Assembly (NCBI GenBank): GCA_905221605.1
Contig: CAJNDS010002097.1
Coordinates: forward strand, 190,001-254,000
Direction of reading: 5' to 3'
Source of the DNA: Symbiodinium natans
Lineage: Eukaryota; Sar; Dinophyceae; Suessiales; Symbiodiniaceae
Length of the DNA: 64,000 nt
Shown: positions 50,637 through 61,750 of the stretch, piece by piece
Layout of the letters: every line of letters starts with the position of its first letter
Numbering within the stretch: position 1 is the stretch's first letter
Made by a program: the position numbers and the translations under genes
The notes under the pieces: model-generated
Databases searched by the model: none
Told to the model about the DNA's origin: nothing
What the model saw: only the letters and a program-made list of their open reading frames with translations

Positions 50637-51010
50637 ACAGGGGCCAATTCGTGTTTGGGAAATGTCGAGATTATGGGGCCTAGGGTTAAGGATCTCCAGG
50701 GTTCATGGGGCTCGGGGTTTGGGATCTATGGGCTTTGTAGGCGTGAGGCACTAGGGTGAATAGGATTTAATGGTTTGGGGCTTGGGGTTTTGTGGGGTTT
50801 AGGAGTTTAGGGTCTCTTGTATAGGTTTTTCGGGTTTAGGGCTCATGACGGGTGCTGTAGGTATTTTGCGAGGGACTTGAGAGCCTCATCAGCGGCGCTT
50901 TCTAGGGCTTCAGGGTTTGGGGGGTCTCATAAATCCCCAAACCATAAACCCTAAACCCTAAACCCCAAACCCTAAACCCTAAACCCTAAATCCTAAACCC
51001 TAAACCCTAC

Positions 51011-51116
51011 AGTTGAGACCCGGGCCAAGACTGGCTTGCTGACGGCGCTCCACGGTGACCAGCGCCAGTCATCGCCAACGCGCACTGCAAAGACCACCCT
51101 CTGGCCCTCTGTGAAC
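51011..51116 (-). CDS. Fibronectin-III-like exon
   Basis: Acceptor AACCCAG|G, frame FTEGQRVVFAVRVGDDWRWS and then PWSAVSKPVLARVST, end CAACT|GTAGGGTTTAGG. VVFAVRV.....WSPWS..S.PV matches the F-G strands of FN3 domains (Y.FRV.A.....G.S.WS..S.P). FN3 modules serve extracellular or cytoskeletal binding. Phase 2 in. Confidence 0.6.
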
Positions 51117-51118
51117 CT

Positions 51119-51226
51119 GGGTTTAGGGTTTAGGGTTCATGGGGTTTAGGGTTCATGGCGTTTGGGGTTTAGGGTTTAGGGCTTAGGGTTTAGGGTTTAG
51201 GGTTCAGGGTTTAGGGTTTAGGGTTC
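51119..51226. repeat. Telomere tract with TTCATGGGG variants
   Basis: TTTAGGG units interrupted by two TTCATGGSGTTTRGGG segments. Confidence 0.8.
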
Positions 51227-51776
51227 CTATCCTTCCAGGGACCTAAACATGGTGTCCTTCAGGGATATGGTATCCTCGGTCCCTGGAAGTAGAGGGTTTA
51301 GGGTTTTGGGGTTCCGGTTCTCCAAAGTTGACAAGGCCTGAGATACAAGCAGCAGTCTACCAACTACCAAAAATACCCTATAAACCAGCCTAAACCATAA
51401 ACCCTGTAAACCCTTTAAACCCTGTAAACCCTGTAAACCCTGTAAACCCTGTAAACCCTAAACTACCCTGAGTAACCATTGGAATATACTAGGGGCCTCA
51501 CACTCCCACCTGAAACCCTAAACGCTCTCTCTGAGTTCCTTGAGCCACTTGCCACGAAGGATCCTTACAAGAACTGCAAGCCACCACTCAAACCTACAAT
51601 TTAGGGCTTACAGACAGTTTATAGAGATCCAGCCGCAGGACAGGAGACTAGATCCCACGCTGAACCCTGAGCCCTAAACCCTAAACCCCTACAAAGAAGA
51701 GGTCCCAGGGGCCGAGGTTGCACCGCCGGCAGCGTGACGCAGTACCTGGCTCTTCACTGCTAAGTTGAATTCAGAA

Positions 51777-51914
51777 GTTGGGATGGTCCCCCTTTATACT
51801 AACAGTCCTAGGGTTTAGGGTTTAGGGTTTAGGGTTAAGGGTTCCTTAATAGTGATTCTACTCAGGGGTACTATAATTCCATATTAAGGACTGTCAGTAT
51901 AAGGGGAACATCCC
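51777..51914. mobile_element. MITE (GGGATGTTCCCCC family) split by a telomere tract
   Basis: GTTGGGATGGTCCCCCTTTATACTAACAGTCCTA, then about four TTTAGGG units, then TTCCTTAATAG... to ...AGGGGAACATCCCGA. TCCT stands on both sides of the insert. Confidence 0.75.
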
Positions 51915-52431
51915 GATTTAGAAGTCTTAAACCCTCCACCTGCAACCCTACACTCTAAAAAGCCTACTAGTGGTAGTCTACGTCTTAAACGGGAGTTCGG
52001 GAATTCGGCACTCTAGGATTCCAGCCCCCCCCCCCCCCCCCCCCCCCGCACATAGGGTTTAGGGTTTAGGGTTCCTGAAGCCCAACGGTCGCCAGAAGCC
52101 CCCAGGCACCAGCATGTGCCAGGGCGGTCTACATCACTGCTGACGTCTGCCTCACAGGAGCTTCGAGCTTCAGGGTTTAGGGTTTAGGGTTTAGGTTTAG
52201 GGTTTGGTGTCTTGAGGATGTAGGGTGCATGGCTTAGGGGCTTGGATTAGAACCCGAAACCTACTTTCTTGCAGGTCATTGTGATGACAAACAACTCCAG
52301 ACAGTTCTTGGGTGAAAGGGCAAGGCGGTTGGGATCCTAAGGTCAGGGCAAAACCCTAAACCCTAGACCCTGAACCCTAAACCCTAAACCCTAAACTCTA
52401 AAGCCTAAACCCTAAACCCTGAACCCTAGAC

Positions 52432-52508
52432 TGCCGGCCTCCTCCAAGGCCACTGCATCGAGCTCTTGCAGGTCGTCCTTCTCATGCCTGCACTGCGCAG
52501 GCACGTTT
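52432..52508 (-). CDS. Acidic exon
   Basis: IPNVPAQCRHEKDDLQELDA and then VALEEAG. Likely a linker or helix in the same minus-strand gene as the FN3-like exons. Confidence 0.5.
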
Positions 52509-52620
52509 GGGATGTGTTTAGGGTTTAGGGTTTCTAGGGTTTAGGGTTTGGGGTTTAGGGTTTAGGGTTTAACGTTTAGGGTTTAGGGCTATAAATCCCA
52601 AACCCTTTAAACCCTAAACC

Positions 52621-52712
52621 CCTCAAACACTTGGGCAAGCTGCTGATCTCCTGCAAGGCGGTGCGCCAGTTGAAGGCGCGAGGCCCGGCGGTGGCCGTGG
52701 CCGGGGGTCAAG
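52621..52712 (-). CDS. Exon ending at telomere repeat
   Basis: HGHRRASRLQLAHRLAGDQQ and then LAQVFE, ending GAGGG|GTTTA. A second minus frame (RAFNWRTALQEISSLPKCLR) is open also. Confidence 0.45.
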
Positions 52713-52777
52713 GGCGGCCGGCCCTGAGGTAGAGCCACCTGTCAAGCTGCGCCTAACCCTGAAATATGTATTATGTA

Positions 52778-52895
52778 TGTATGTGTATACATATATATAT
52801 ATATATATATATACACATGTCTAACCTTTCTATATATATAGTTAGATATATATATATATATACGGTTATATATATATATATATAGATACAGACAC
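52778..52895. repeat. TA microsatellite
   Basis: ATATAT and TATACATA runs. Confidence 0.95.
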
Positions 52896-53127
52896 ACATA
52901 CAGGAACAAAAACAAAAGTGATGACGAATTATTGGCTGTGTTATGGTACAAGCCTCGAAACTGTATTCAGAGCAGGGTTTAGGGTTTACGGTTTGAGCCC
53001 TAAAATCTAGGGTTGAGGGTCAATCCTACTAAACCCTAGGGTTTGGGGTCAACACCAACCCGAAATCCTAAACCCTAAAATTTTAGGGTCAACCCTAAAC
53101 CCTAGGGTTTAGGGTCAACCCTAAAGC

Positions 53128-53236
53128 CCAAAACGCCTCCGACTGGAAAGGCTCCTCGAAGCCGTAGTCCGCGGATGCACGGAGTGCAAAAGTCACCACA
53201 AGCTGCACCCCGCACGGGTCCTCAGCCAGGCGAATC
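53128..53236 (-). CDS. Fibronectin-III-like exon
   Basis: RLAEDPCGVQLVVTFALRAS and then ADYGFEEPFQSEAFWA. LVVTFALRASADYGFEEPFQSE resembles the FN3 F-G strands (Y.F.VRA.N..G.S.PS.S). Same strand as 51011-51116. Confidence 0.5.
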
Positions 53237-55240
53237 GGGTTTAGGGTTTAGGGTTAAGGGTTTAGGGTTTAGGGGATTAGGGTTCATAGGGTTTAGGGTT
53301 TGTAGGGTTTGGGGTTTGGGGTTGAGGGTTTGGGGTTGAGGGTTTCTATAGGCTTCCCCAGCAGCTTGCGAATGAAGAGGGCAGCTGTCTTCGTTTTCTT
53401 GATGGGGGTTTCAAAACCTTGGTAACCCTGGTTTGGGGACGCGCACCCCTGCATGAAGAAGGCGGGTTTTAGGGTTGGAGCTGCATGTTGGGGCAGCTTT
53501 ACTGCTTGTAGGATAACACGAACTTCAAGCCCACAAACATTAACCCCAGACTTTCACACGTAAAGCCTCGAGGCACTGAAACCTGAACCCTAAACCCTAA
53601 ACCTAGACCCTGAACCCTTATCCCTAAACCGCAAACCCCTAAACCCTAAACCCCGTACCTTTAGAGTTTCGGTTATCCCTAAGACCTAAACCCCAAACCC
53701 TCGATTAGTCAATCGATGTCTCCTTGCCTCGCTGTTCAGCGACGCGCGAGGCTTTGGCGGTGAAAGGAAGGCCGTGGCGTATGGGCCAGAGATCCTGTTC
53801 TTAGGGTTTAGGATTCAGGGTTTAGAGGGTTTAGGGTTTTAAGGTTTAGGGCTTATGGTTCAGGGTTTAGGCTACTCTTCAAGTGGCCCAGGGCTACATT
53901 ATAAAAGCTGCTTTTGCGACAAGCAGGGTGGAAAGCTGCATGTGCAACCTCCGCATAACATCCGAGAATCAGATTTCACTGCTCAGGAGCCCTGTCTTTG
54001 AGAAAAAACGCCGAAATTTCCCCATAAATAATAACCCTAACCTTAACACATCGAAACAACCCCCAGCGAATCACCCTGAATCACCCTGAATCATCCTGAA
54101 CCACCCAAACCCTGGAGCTGGCGGCTCGGAGAACCCTAAACCCTAAACCCTAAACCCTAAACCCTAAACCCTAAACCCTAAACCCTAAACCCTAGCTCTA
54201 AACCCTACACCCTTAAACCCTCAACCCTAAACCCTAGCCCTCCAGTAGAGTCACGGACTTTGGGTTGATGCGGGTTAAGCATCATTCAGGGTTTAGGGTT
54301 TAGGGTTTAGGGTTTTGAGGGTTTAGGGGTCTAGGGGTTGAGGGATTTAGGCGTTTAGGGGTTGAGGGTTTAGGGTTTATGTTTTAGGAATTTGTAGGCC
54401 TTGGGGTTTCAAGCCTTGAGGTTTCAAGTTTTAAGGTACCCTTACATCCTAAACCCTAAACCTGAAAATGAGGATTTCGCCGAGCATCTGCGAAACCCAC
54501 GCCCGACACCCAGTCGTGCGTGGGTTGTCCCGGTGGAGACGGAGCCGGAACTCGACCTGGGTTTTGGGTTGGGTCTAGGGTTTAGGGTTTAGGGCAGGGG
54601 CTTAGGGTTTAGGGTTTAGGGTTGCGGGGGTCGCCTCTTCGTTGTTGCTGGAAGGAAAATCATACACGAACCCACAAGCCTGAAGAAGCCGCAGCACGCG
54701 CCTTAGCCCTAACCTCAAGACCATCAAGACATGCATACCATTCTACAGCGCTGTAATCAAAGACCCCAACCCTGCCTTCTTCAAAGCCTCAAGCCACTGA
54801 ACCCCATACCGGACCCCTAAAAAAGATCCCCACAGAGTAGGATCCCCTCATAATAAGGACCCCCAAAAGGTACTTCGAAAAAACAAGAAGAAAACAGTTG
54901 AGTGTTCCTGATTGGGGTCCCTTTTCTGGTACCCTAAATCAAAGGGGCCGCCTGATAATCACAACACGAAAAAAGGACCCTGATTCAGAGACTCCCCCAC
55001 CAATACACGAGGATGGCCCTTAAAACCCTCTGAAAAATGTTGCTGAATATGATCGCCTTAAACCCAAGAAAGGGGAAAAAATAAGATATCCCAAGGGCCT
55101 TCTAATATGTGGGTTTACGAAAACAAGAGACCCCTAATGTAGACCCCCAAGTAGTAGGATTCCCTTATAATGAGGACCCAATTCAGGACCCCTAAACCCT
55201 AAACCCTAAACCCTAAACCCTAAACCCCCTAATATTACAA
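53237..55240. other. Repeat-rich stretch, weak exons only
   Basis: Telomere tracts at 53237-53345, 54131-54236 and 54285-54385; MITE copy 55012-55112 (GGATGGCCCTT) and 55117-55190 (GGTTTACG). Segments 53715-53800 (-) and 54478-54570 (both strands open) may be exons. ORF 53883-54089 is unsupported. Confidence 0.5.
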
Positions 55241-55244
55241 ACAA

Positions 55245-55328
55245 GCCATGAGCAGGTGCAGCACGAGCCGCCGCCTCCGGGATGAAGTCCAACTCCGGAA
55301 GGTCCCAGATGCATATTTTCCGGCCCTG
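55245..55328 (-). CDS. WD40-repeat-like exon
   Basis: GRKICIWDLPELDFIPEAAA and then RAAPAHGL. RKICIWDL is the d-strand of a W-D repeat with its closing WD. Only one blade is seen. It enters from telomere repeats at 55326-55438. Confidence 0.5.
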
Positions 55329-55438
55329 TGGGTTTGGGGTTTAGGGTTTAGGGCTGGGGGTTTAGGGTTTAGGGTTTAGGGGTTTAGGGGTTTAGGGGTT
55401 TAGGGGTTTAGGGGTTTAGGGGTTTAGGGTTTAGGCAG
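55326..55438. repeat. TTTAGGG/TTTAGGGG array
   Basis: Begins with TTTAGGG and includes seven TTTAGGGG 8-mers, a homogenised variant. Confidence 0.85.
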
Positions 55439-56285
55439 TATATTGGGGTTTAGGGCTTAAGCATTCCAAGACGCTAGGTCTTAGAGAGCTTAGGGGTCTT
55501 TGGGGGGTTTGGGGGGCCTTCTGGGCTTTTGGGATTTGCAGTCATGGTTTAAGAGGCTTATATCCTCCGGCCCTTTATCCGGGTTTAGGATTTCAGGCCT
55601 TAGGGGTTCACAGTTTTCGAGTTTTGGACGCTTTATGCGGTGAGTTCCCTAAATTCGGGCTCGGATGACGAGGTTGCTGGGGAGAGTTGGCAGGGTTCAG
55701 CGTTTCGGGGTAGGGTTCAGGGCTGACGCAGGGTGGCTCCAGACAAGCCTTCCAGCGGTCTTCTTTCGGGAAGGCTGGCATGTAAGTCCATGGATCTGAT
55801 CTGAATGTATTTGGGTACGGACCTGTACCAACCCCCAGGTTGCCAACTCAGGTGTGCCTCTACATACGCCTGCCCCGATATGAATGACCTGAATACATGG
55901 ATGCTCAAGTATGTATTGGTCCCTGTGCACATGCACAAGCTTGTACTCTACCCTGAACCCTAAATCCCAAACCTTTAAACCCTGAACCCTAAACCCTAAA
56001 TCCGCACGCGTGGGCGTGCAGTCGTTGCAAACCATGACTGGCGCAGTTTCGCAGAAAGGCTACAAGTTTCCCACAGCTGATAAGGCCTGCACAGTGGGCG
56101 TATCGGGTATTATTAGGACTTTATTCAGGTTTATGGTTTACGGTTCTTAAGGGTCTAGGGTTTAGAGTTTAGAGCTTCATGAGGATTTTCTTAGGTATAG
56201 GGTTCTTAAGGGTTTCTAGGGTTCACTAAGGGTGTCGGAGGGTTTATAAGGGAAGTTTACAGGGTATAGGGTTCATAGGGTTTAG

Positions 56286-56402
56286 GGTAGGCCGCCCTTT
56301 GCGAATGCAGCCGGAAGGCCTTGCCACACGGCGGCGCATGCAGACCCGCCGTTTCGAGTGCTGCCGGCTGCCATGCTCCTATGCCAAAACCCGTGCAGGC
56401 CA
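56286..56402 (-). CDS. Unidentified exon
   Basis: GLHGFWHRSMAAGSTRNGGS and then ACAAVWQGLPAAFAKGG, open throughout. Could be part of a beta-propeller (S..NG..AVW) but that is not shown. Confidence 0.5.
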
Positions 56403-56961
56403 ACCCTAAACCCTAAATCCTAAACCCAAAACCCTAAACCGTGCCCCTGTGTACCTTGTGTCTTTGGAGGAGCCAAGGACCAAGACAGCCACAACAGCAC
56501 TAGCAAAAACAAGAAACCTGAACATCAAATACAGAACCTGAGGAAGGCCTGTTGGTTCAGGGTTTACGGTGTTGACCCTTCTAGGGCTTATTATACGTAT
56601 GTACACCCAAACCGCTAAGCCTGAGTCGTAAAGCCTTTTGGCAAAGCAAAAGCACATGAATCCTAGCTAGACCCCGAACCCCCAAAATACCCGAAGCTTA
56701 AATGGGCCTAAAGTCTTCCAGTACACCTGAGCCTCAAACCTATGGGGTCCAAGGTTTAGGTATGACTATGGGTGAGGCAAACCTTGGGACCAGAAGAACC
56801 TCAAAATTTTGGGGTCATATACCCCAGGATATGAACCCATAACTAGAAACCCTCTAAACCCTAAAACCCTAAAGCCTAAACCCCCATCTTTTGGCCCTTG
56901 TAAGGCAGGCCATGCTCTAAGTATGCCGGACGCAGCATTCGGAAGTGCCAAGGACCCTAAA

Positions 56962-57045
56962 CCCTAAACCCTAAGACTCCTTCATCCATGTCATCCTCTG
57001 GGGCGGCCGGTGCCGGTGGCCTCAACTGTGGCGGCTTCCCTTAAG
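56962..57045 (-). CDS. Unidentified exon
   Basis: KPPQLRPPAPAAPEDDMDEG and then V. Proline-rich and acidic, probably disordered. Confidence 0.4.
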
Positions 57046-57282
57046 GGCTTTGAGGGGAGGGTTTAGGGTTTAGGGTTTCGGGTTTAGGGTTTGGGCTGTG
57101 AATTTTCAGGGTTTGGGGTTTGAGGTATGGGGCGCACAAGGTCTCACAAAACGGCTTTAAAGCTATGGCTATTTGCATCACCATCTGTAGGCTTTCGGGT
57201 CTGGCCACCTGGCCTTAGGCTGTTTTCAACTGCGTCTCTCTCCTCTGCTCCAGAGCGCAATCGTCGACCACCATTTCTGCAA

Positions 57283-57372
57283 ATAGGGGTACCTTATTGG
57301 GGTCCCTATTATAAGGGAATCCTACTATTTGGGGGTCTATATTAGGGGGTCTCGCATTTTCGTAAACTCCCA
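57283..57372. mobile_element. MITE (GGGGGTTTACG family)
   Basis: AAATAGGGGTACCTTATTGG... to ...CATTTTCGTAAACTCCCACA; clean copy. Confidence 0.7.
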
Positions 57373-57452
57373 CAACTCACGACCCTGCGTCGATCTTTCA
57401 AAGTTACGCCCGCACCCCTGGCGCTCAAATCCTAAACCCTGAGCCCTAAACT

Positions 57453-57704
57453 CTACACTTCCATTTCGAAACCGTTGAGGCTTAGGATTGTAGACTGCCA
57501 CACAATCTCTCCCCGGCCCTCGCTGATCCGGTGCTGCTGAAGCACCTGTGTGGACGCCACTCCACGAGGTACTCCGCCTGTCGACATTGGGCGTGTGGTG
57601 CGTTTACAGCTATGCACAACAACCAGATGGCTGGGTTCCAAGAACCTTTCCCTCACTACCCAAACACCTCTACGCTCTGATAAGCCCACAAGGGACTGCC
57701 CCAT
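57453..57704 (-). CDS. Unidentified ORF, possible last exon
   Basis: Frame includes ERFLEPSHLVVVHSCKRTTR and MSTGGVPRGVASTQVLQQHR and ends with a stop at 57453. It lies in 0.5 kb without telomere repeat. The plus strand is partly open too. Confidence 0.35.
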   Translation of the reverse strand: MGQSLVGLSERRGVWVVRERFLEPSHLVVVHSCKRTTRPMSTGGVPRGVASTQVLQQHRISEGRGEIVWQSTILSLNGFEMEV

Positions 57705-58804
57705 GCAGCGTTGGTTTCACCATCTGCCTGCATTTCCCAACGTAGGGTACTCCTTCAGATCCCAAGCACTATACTATAATCCTTATTACAGGAACCCCCC
57801 AACAAAACCCAATGCTCCCACCCCCCTGACTACCCCCCGCCCCCTTACCCCTACCCCTACCCCCGGTTTTGTGTGGGAAAGCCCGTATGTCTGGCCTCTT
57901 CCTGGCGGCCGGGGTCTGCCCTTTCATCCACCTGCAACGCTACACAGCTTCGCTCTTCGCTGCTCTATCTTCAGTGGGCGCAATGAGAAGGTTTAAGGCA
58001 CGTTTAGGGTTTAGGGCTTACAGGTTTAGGGAGGGAGGGGGGGGGGGGGGCGGGGAGGAAGGGGCGAATTTTTCTGGGCGGCGTCCCACGACCTCCCTGG
58101 CCGACGTCAGGAAAACCCCAACCCCTAAACTCGACTGGCTCAGGGGCAGAGCCACTTCAAAGAAAAGAGAGGAAGATGGGTTGCAGAAAATGAGGTTGCA
58201 ACCAGACATGCTAAACTGCAGCTTCCCTACTTCCCTACGGAGTACATACTCTTGAACCTCCAAAGTAAATCTCAACACGGATTCATTCGCAAAATTGTCT
58301 TCACATATTGTTTATTTCAATCTTTGCAACCCACATCTGGGCATTTCCCAAAATAGGGTCTCCGTAGAATATCCCAAAGTACTAAAAATCCTTGTTATCG
58401 GAACCCAAAAAGGGTACCCCCCCCCCCCCCTTCTTCTCGGAAATCCCCATCTACATATCGATGCCCCAACACCTTCGAAGGCCTCGAGCCAGTACTGAAA
58501 GCTGAAGGGCAAGCGCTTGTCGACGCCGCCGTGGAGGCTGGGGGGTGCCTGGGTGGCTTCTGGCTTCCAAAACTAGGGTTTAGGGTTTAGGGTTTAGGGT
58601 TCAAGGTTTAGGGTAGCCCTAAACCCCCAGAGAGCCCAATAGCCCTTTATAAGGAACATCCGAGTGTACACTAAACATTCAAATTCGGACCTAGTAAGAA
58701 GTACGGCTACGGCATAATTCCTTAATCGTGGGGTAAAGGCCCTACACGCCAGGGACAAATTTAACTTGGATTGTTTCCTTGGTTCGGGCATCAATATGAA
58801 ATAT

Positions 58805-58980
58805 GGACTTGCTGGGTTTGGGTTTCGGGCTTATGGTCTTCCAAAGCCTCGTCAGTGATCTGCCCCCGACACGCCCTTGCGCATCGACATCGCCATCTCG
58901 GTGATGCCAATTGTTGACATCGACAGCCCCGGTAGTGCTGTCGGCGTGTCCAAGCACGGCAACACTACTGCAACACATTA
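58805..58980 (-). CDS. Unidentified exon beside a MITE
   Basis: One frame reads CSSVAVLGHADSTTGAVDVN and then NWHHRDGDVDAQGRVGG. A second ends TEMAMSMRKGVSGADH and a stop. The MITE 58983-59072 adjoins its 5' end. Confidence 0.4.
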
Positions 58981-58982
58981 GA

Positions 58983-59072
58983 CCTGGGACCCTCTTTACC
59001 TGCAGTTTTATGGGTTATACCTACTAATTCAGGGTAACTACCAATAAGCTGTAGGTAAGAGCCAGACCTGTA
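58983..59072. mobile_element. MITE (ACCTGGGACCCTCTTT family)
   Basis: ACCTGGGACCCTCTTTACCTGCAG... to ...GCTGTAGGTAAGAGCCAGACCT; the cleanest copy of its family. Confidence 0.75.
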
Positions 59073-59134
59073 ACTTTAACAGAGATCTTGACAGTCTAAA
59101 CCCTAAACCCTAAACCCTAAACCCTAAACCCTAA

Positions 59135-59205
59135 AGTGATATCTTTGGCAGGTTCAAGCACAGCAACGCCCGCGACAGGCAGATGGGCATCTCTCACCAT
59201 AGTAT
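59135..59205 (-). CDS. Unidentified exon
   Basis: VRDAHLPVAGVAVLEPAKDI and then T, directly against a CCCTAAA tract (59097-59133). Good codon bias. Confidence 0.4.
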
Positions 59206-59554
59206 GGGTGCACCTTGATATTTAGGGTTTAGGGTTTAGGGTTTACCCTGATCTTCGGAAGCCCCCCAAAGCCATTAACAGAAACCCGGACAGTTCACTG
59301 CACCAGGACAACGGCTGATGACTTTTCTAATTCATGTCACCAACGGCTTACCACTAGTTTAGTTCATTTTACGCGAGCAGCCTCAGGATAACGTTAAACC
59401 CTTTTCAAACTTTGAAGGCCCTTTAAGCCCAAAACCCTAAAACTTGGGATGTTGCCCTTATACTAACAGTCCTTGGATTCTAGTATCCCCCCCCATTTCA
59501 ATCTCTATGAAGCACTCTTATCTATGAAAAGGAAACATCCCAACTTAAAAAACT

Positions 59555-60075
59555 TGAGCCTTAAACCCGGTAACCCTGTAACCCTAAAGCCCTGAAACCC
59601 TAAAACCGCAAAACCCTAAAACCCTAAAAACCCTACAAACCCTAAAACCCTAAAACCCTAAAACAATCCTAAACCCCAAAACCCAAAAACCCAAAAACAC
59701 AAAAACCCAAAAACCCAAAAACCCTAAAACCCTAGAACCCTAAAACCCTAAACCCCTAAACCCCAAAAACCCTAAAACCCTAAAACCCTAAACCCCAAAA
59801 CCCTACAACCCTAAACCCTAAAACAACCCTAAACCCTAAAACCCTACAACCCTAAACCCTAAACCCTACAACCCTAAAACCTTAAAACAACCCTAAACCC
59901 TAAACCCTGCAACCCTGCAACCCTGCAACCCTGCAACCCTGCAACCCTGCAACCCTGCAACCCTACAACCCTACAACCCTACAACCCTACAACCCTACAA
60001 CCCTACAACCATACAACCCTAAACCCTAAACCCTAAACCCTAAACCCTAACCGCAAACCCTAAACCCTAAACCCT
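59555..60075. repeat. 0.5-kb mosaic of telomere variants
   Basis: Blocks of CCCTAAAA, CCAAAAA, CCCTGCAA (seven units), CCCTACAA (seven units) and finally CCCTAAA. Each block is internally uniform. Confidence 0.9.
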
Positions 60076-60077
60076 AC

Positions 60078-60152
60078 TTGCATCCTGAGGGCTACTTGCC
60101 GCGCCGGAAAAACTGGCGGGAACTCTGCCGGATCGGGCCCTTGAAGCTCGTG
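60078..60152 (-). CDS. Exon of uncertain strand
   Basis: Minus: ELQGPDPAEFPPVFPARQVA and then LRMQ. Plus: PEGYLPRRKNWRELCRIGPL. Both are credible; minus agrees with the block. Confidence 0.4.
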
Positions 60153-60699
60153 AGGGTTTCGGGTTTAGGGTTTAGGGTTTAGGGCTTAGGGTTTAGGGTT
60201 ACTTACTGGTTCTTAGTAGGGACATGAGGGAATTGGGCACCTTATATCAATGTCCCCCGACATAAACCCCTTTAAGGGAAGGGATCATCTAGAGCGCCTA
60301 ATGCCCTCAACCCTACTGCCCTCAACCCTAAACCCTAAACCCTAAACCGTGGGTTTTCAGGCATTCTGGGGGGCTGAAGTACCTGGAGGTTTGAGGTTTA
60401 GGGTTTAGGGTTTGGGGTTTTGGGTTTAGGGTTTAGGGACAGGAGATGCGATGACACTCCCAGGCTCTGCTTTTGTACTTGGACATGTCAGCTTCGCAAG
60501 GACATCTGGGCCGCCGAACCCTAAAGCCTAAACCCAGAGCCCCAAGCCCAAAACCCGAAACCTTGAGAATGCTGGGCTTATGCCGAGGAACTCTCCCCAT
60601 GACCGTAGGGTTAGGGTCTAGGGTTTAGGGTTTGGGGTTTAGTTTGTAGAGTTTAGGGTTTAGGGTTTAGGGTTTCGGGTTTCGGGTTTTAGGGTTTAG

Positions 60700-60793
60700 G
60701 GTGTAGCGATCCTGGCAGCTGGGGATGCGACGAGCCAGCGTGAACTCGGCCTGCGTGCAGGGCGCAGGACGTTGAGGGCTCTGGCAGCTCATA
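60700..60793 (-). CDS. Possible exon
   Basis: ELPEPSTSCALHAGRVHAGS and then SHPQLPG, between TTTAGGG tracts. Confidence 0.35.
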
Positions 60794-60864
60794 AGGGTTT
60801 AGGGTTTAGGGTTTTAGGGTTTAGGGTTTAGGGTTTTAGGGTTTAGGGTTTAGGGTTTAGGGAC

Positions 60865-61620
60865 ATAGGATTCAGCTTACTGTTGGTTAACAGCATCGTT
60901 CATTCTATTTTTAAACCTCAATGTGAGTAGCCACGCCAGCGTCTCCCTGACTCCCTCCCCAAAAACCTACATATGATTTTCTCCAAATTAAGATCCATAG
61001 AGCTGTAGCAGGCTTTCTCCTTGCGAAGGGAAGGGGGGATATGCATAGGGCTTTTCCTTATTAGGGGGTTAGGGAAAGAACAAGTTTCTACACTTCTGTA
61101 TCTCCTCCAAAGACAGTGAGGGAAATTCATGTCATCACTGGGGGTACTTCCCCATCTATACAAGGGCATGACCCTAAACCCTAAACTCTAGAGTCCCTAC
61201 AAGCCTACGGCCCTAAACCCTGAAACGCTCAGAGATTGACCATGGACTTGGGTGCTGCCGGGCGCCCCGATCCGAGAGACACGGCCCTCCTGGACCCAAA
61301 GAGTAAACTAAGAATCGAATGGTGCCCTTCTTGGTTTAAAAGAGCCGTTGAAGGGAACTTAAAGCCTAACAAACAGAGAATAAGGGCCTACTCCCTAAAC
61401 CCTAAACGCAAAAACAAGGGAACAAGGATGAATGGGGGCCTACCCTGGGTCCTATACACTCTTGGACTTGCCCTTTGGCACCCCCCCCCCCCCCCCCCGG
61501 CATGATCGCAAAGTAGTTCGATTCTCTTGCATACCTTGAAATATGTAAAACCCAACCCCAAAAGAATCTTGCTTAAATAGCTAGTAGCAGATATTCCCCA
61601 GCATAATTGGTAAACCCTAA
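60865..61620. other. Stretch without a supported gene
   Basis: Unique, moderately AT-rich sequence with a GGGCCTACTCCC element fragment (61340-61460) and a C-run (61481-61499). ORFs 60918-61169 (-) and 61236-61505 (+) are unsupported. Confidence 0.45.
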
Positions 61621-61681
61621 ACCCTAAACCTTAAACCCTAAACCCTAAACCCCTTTGGGGCTAAAGACGTTTTGGGCTTTG

Positions 61682-61750
61682 GCAGCCTGCAGGCTACACC
61701 CCGGCCCGAGCTCGACATCATCCTGCAGGCACAAGAGAACTTAGCAAGAG
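61682..61750 (+). CDS. Exon with canonical donor
   Basis: SLQATPRPELDIILQAQENL and then AR, ending GCAAGAG|GTAACC. First clear exon of the right-hand plus-strand block. Confidence 0.5.
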
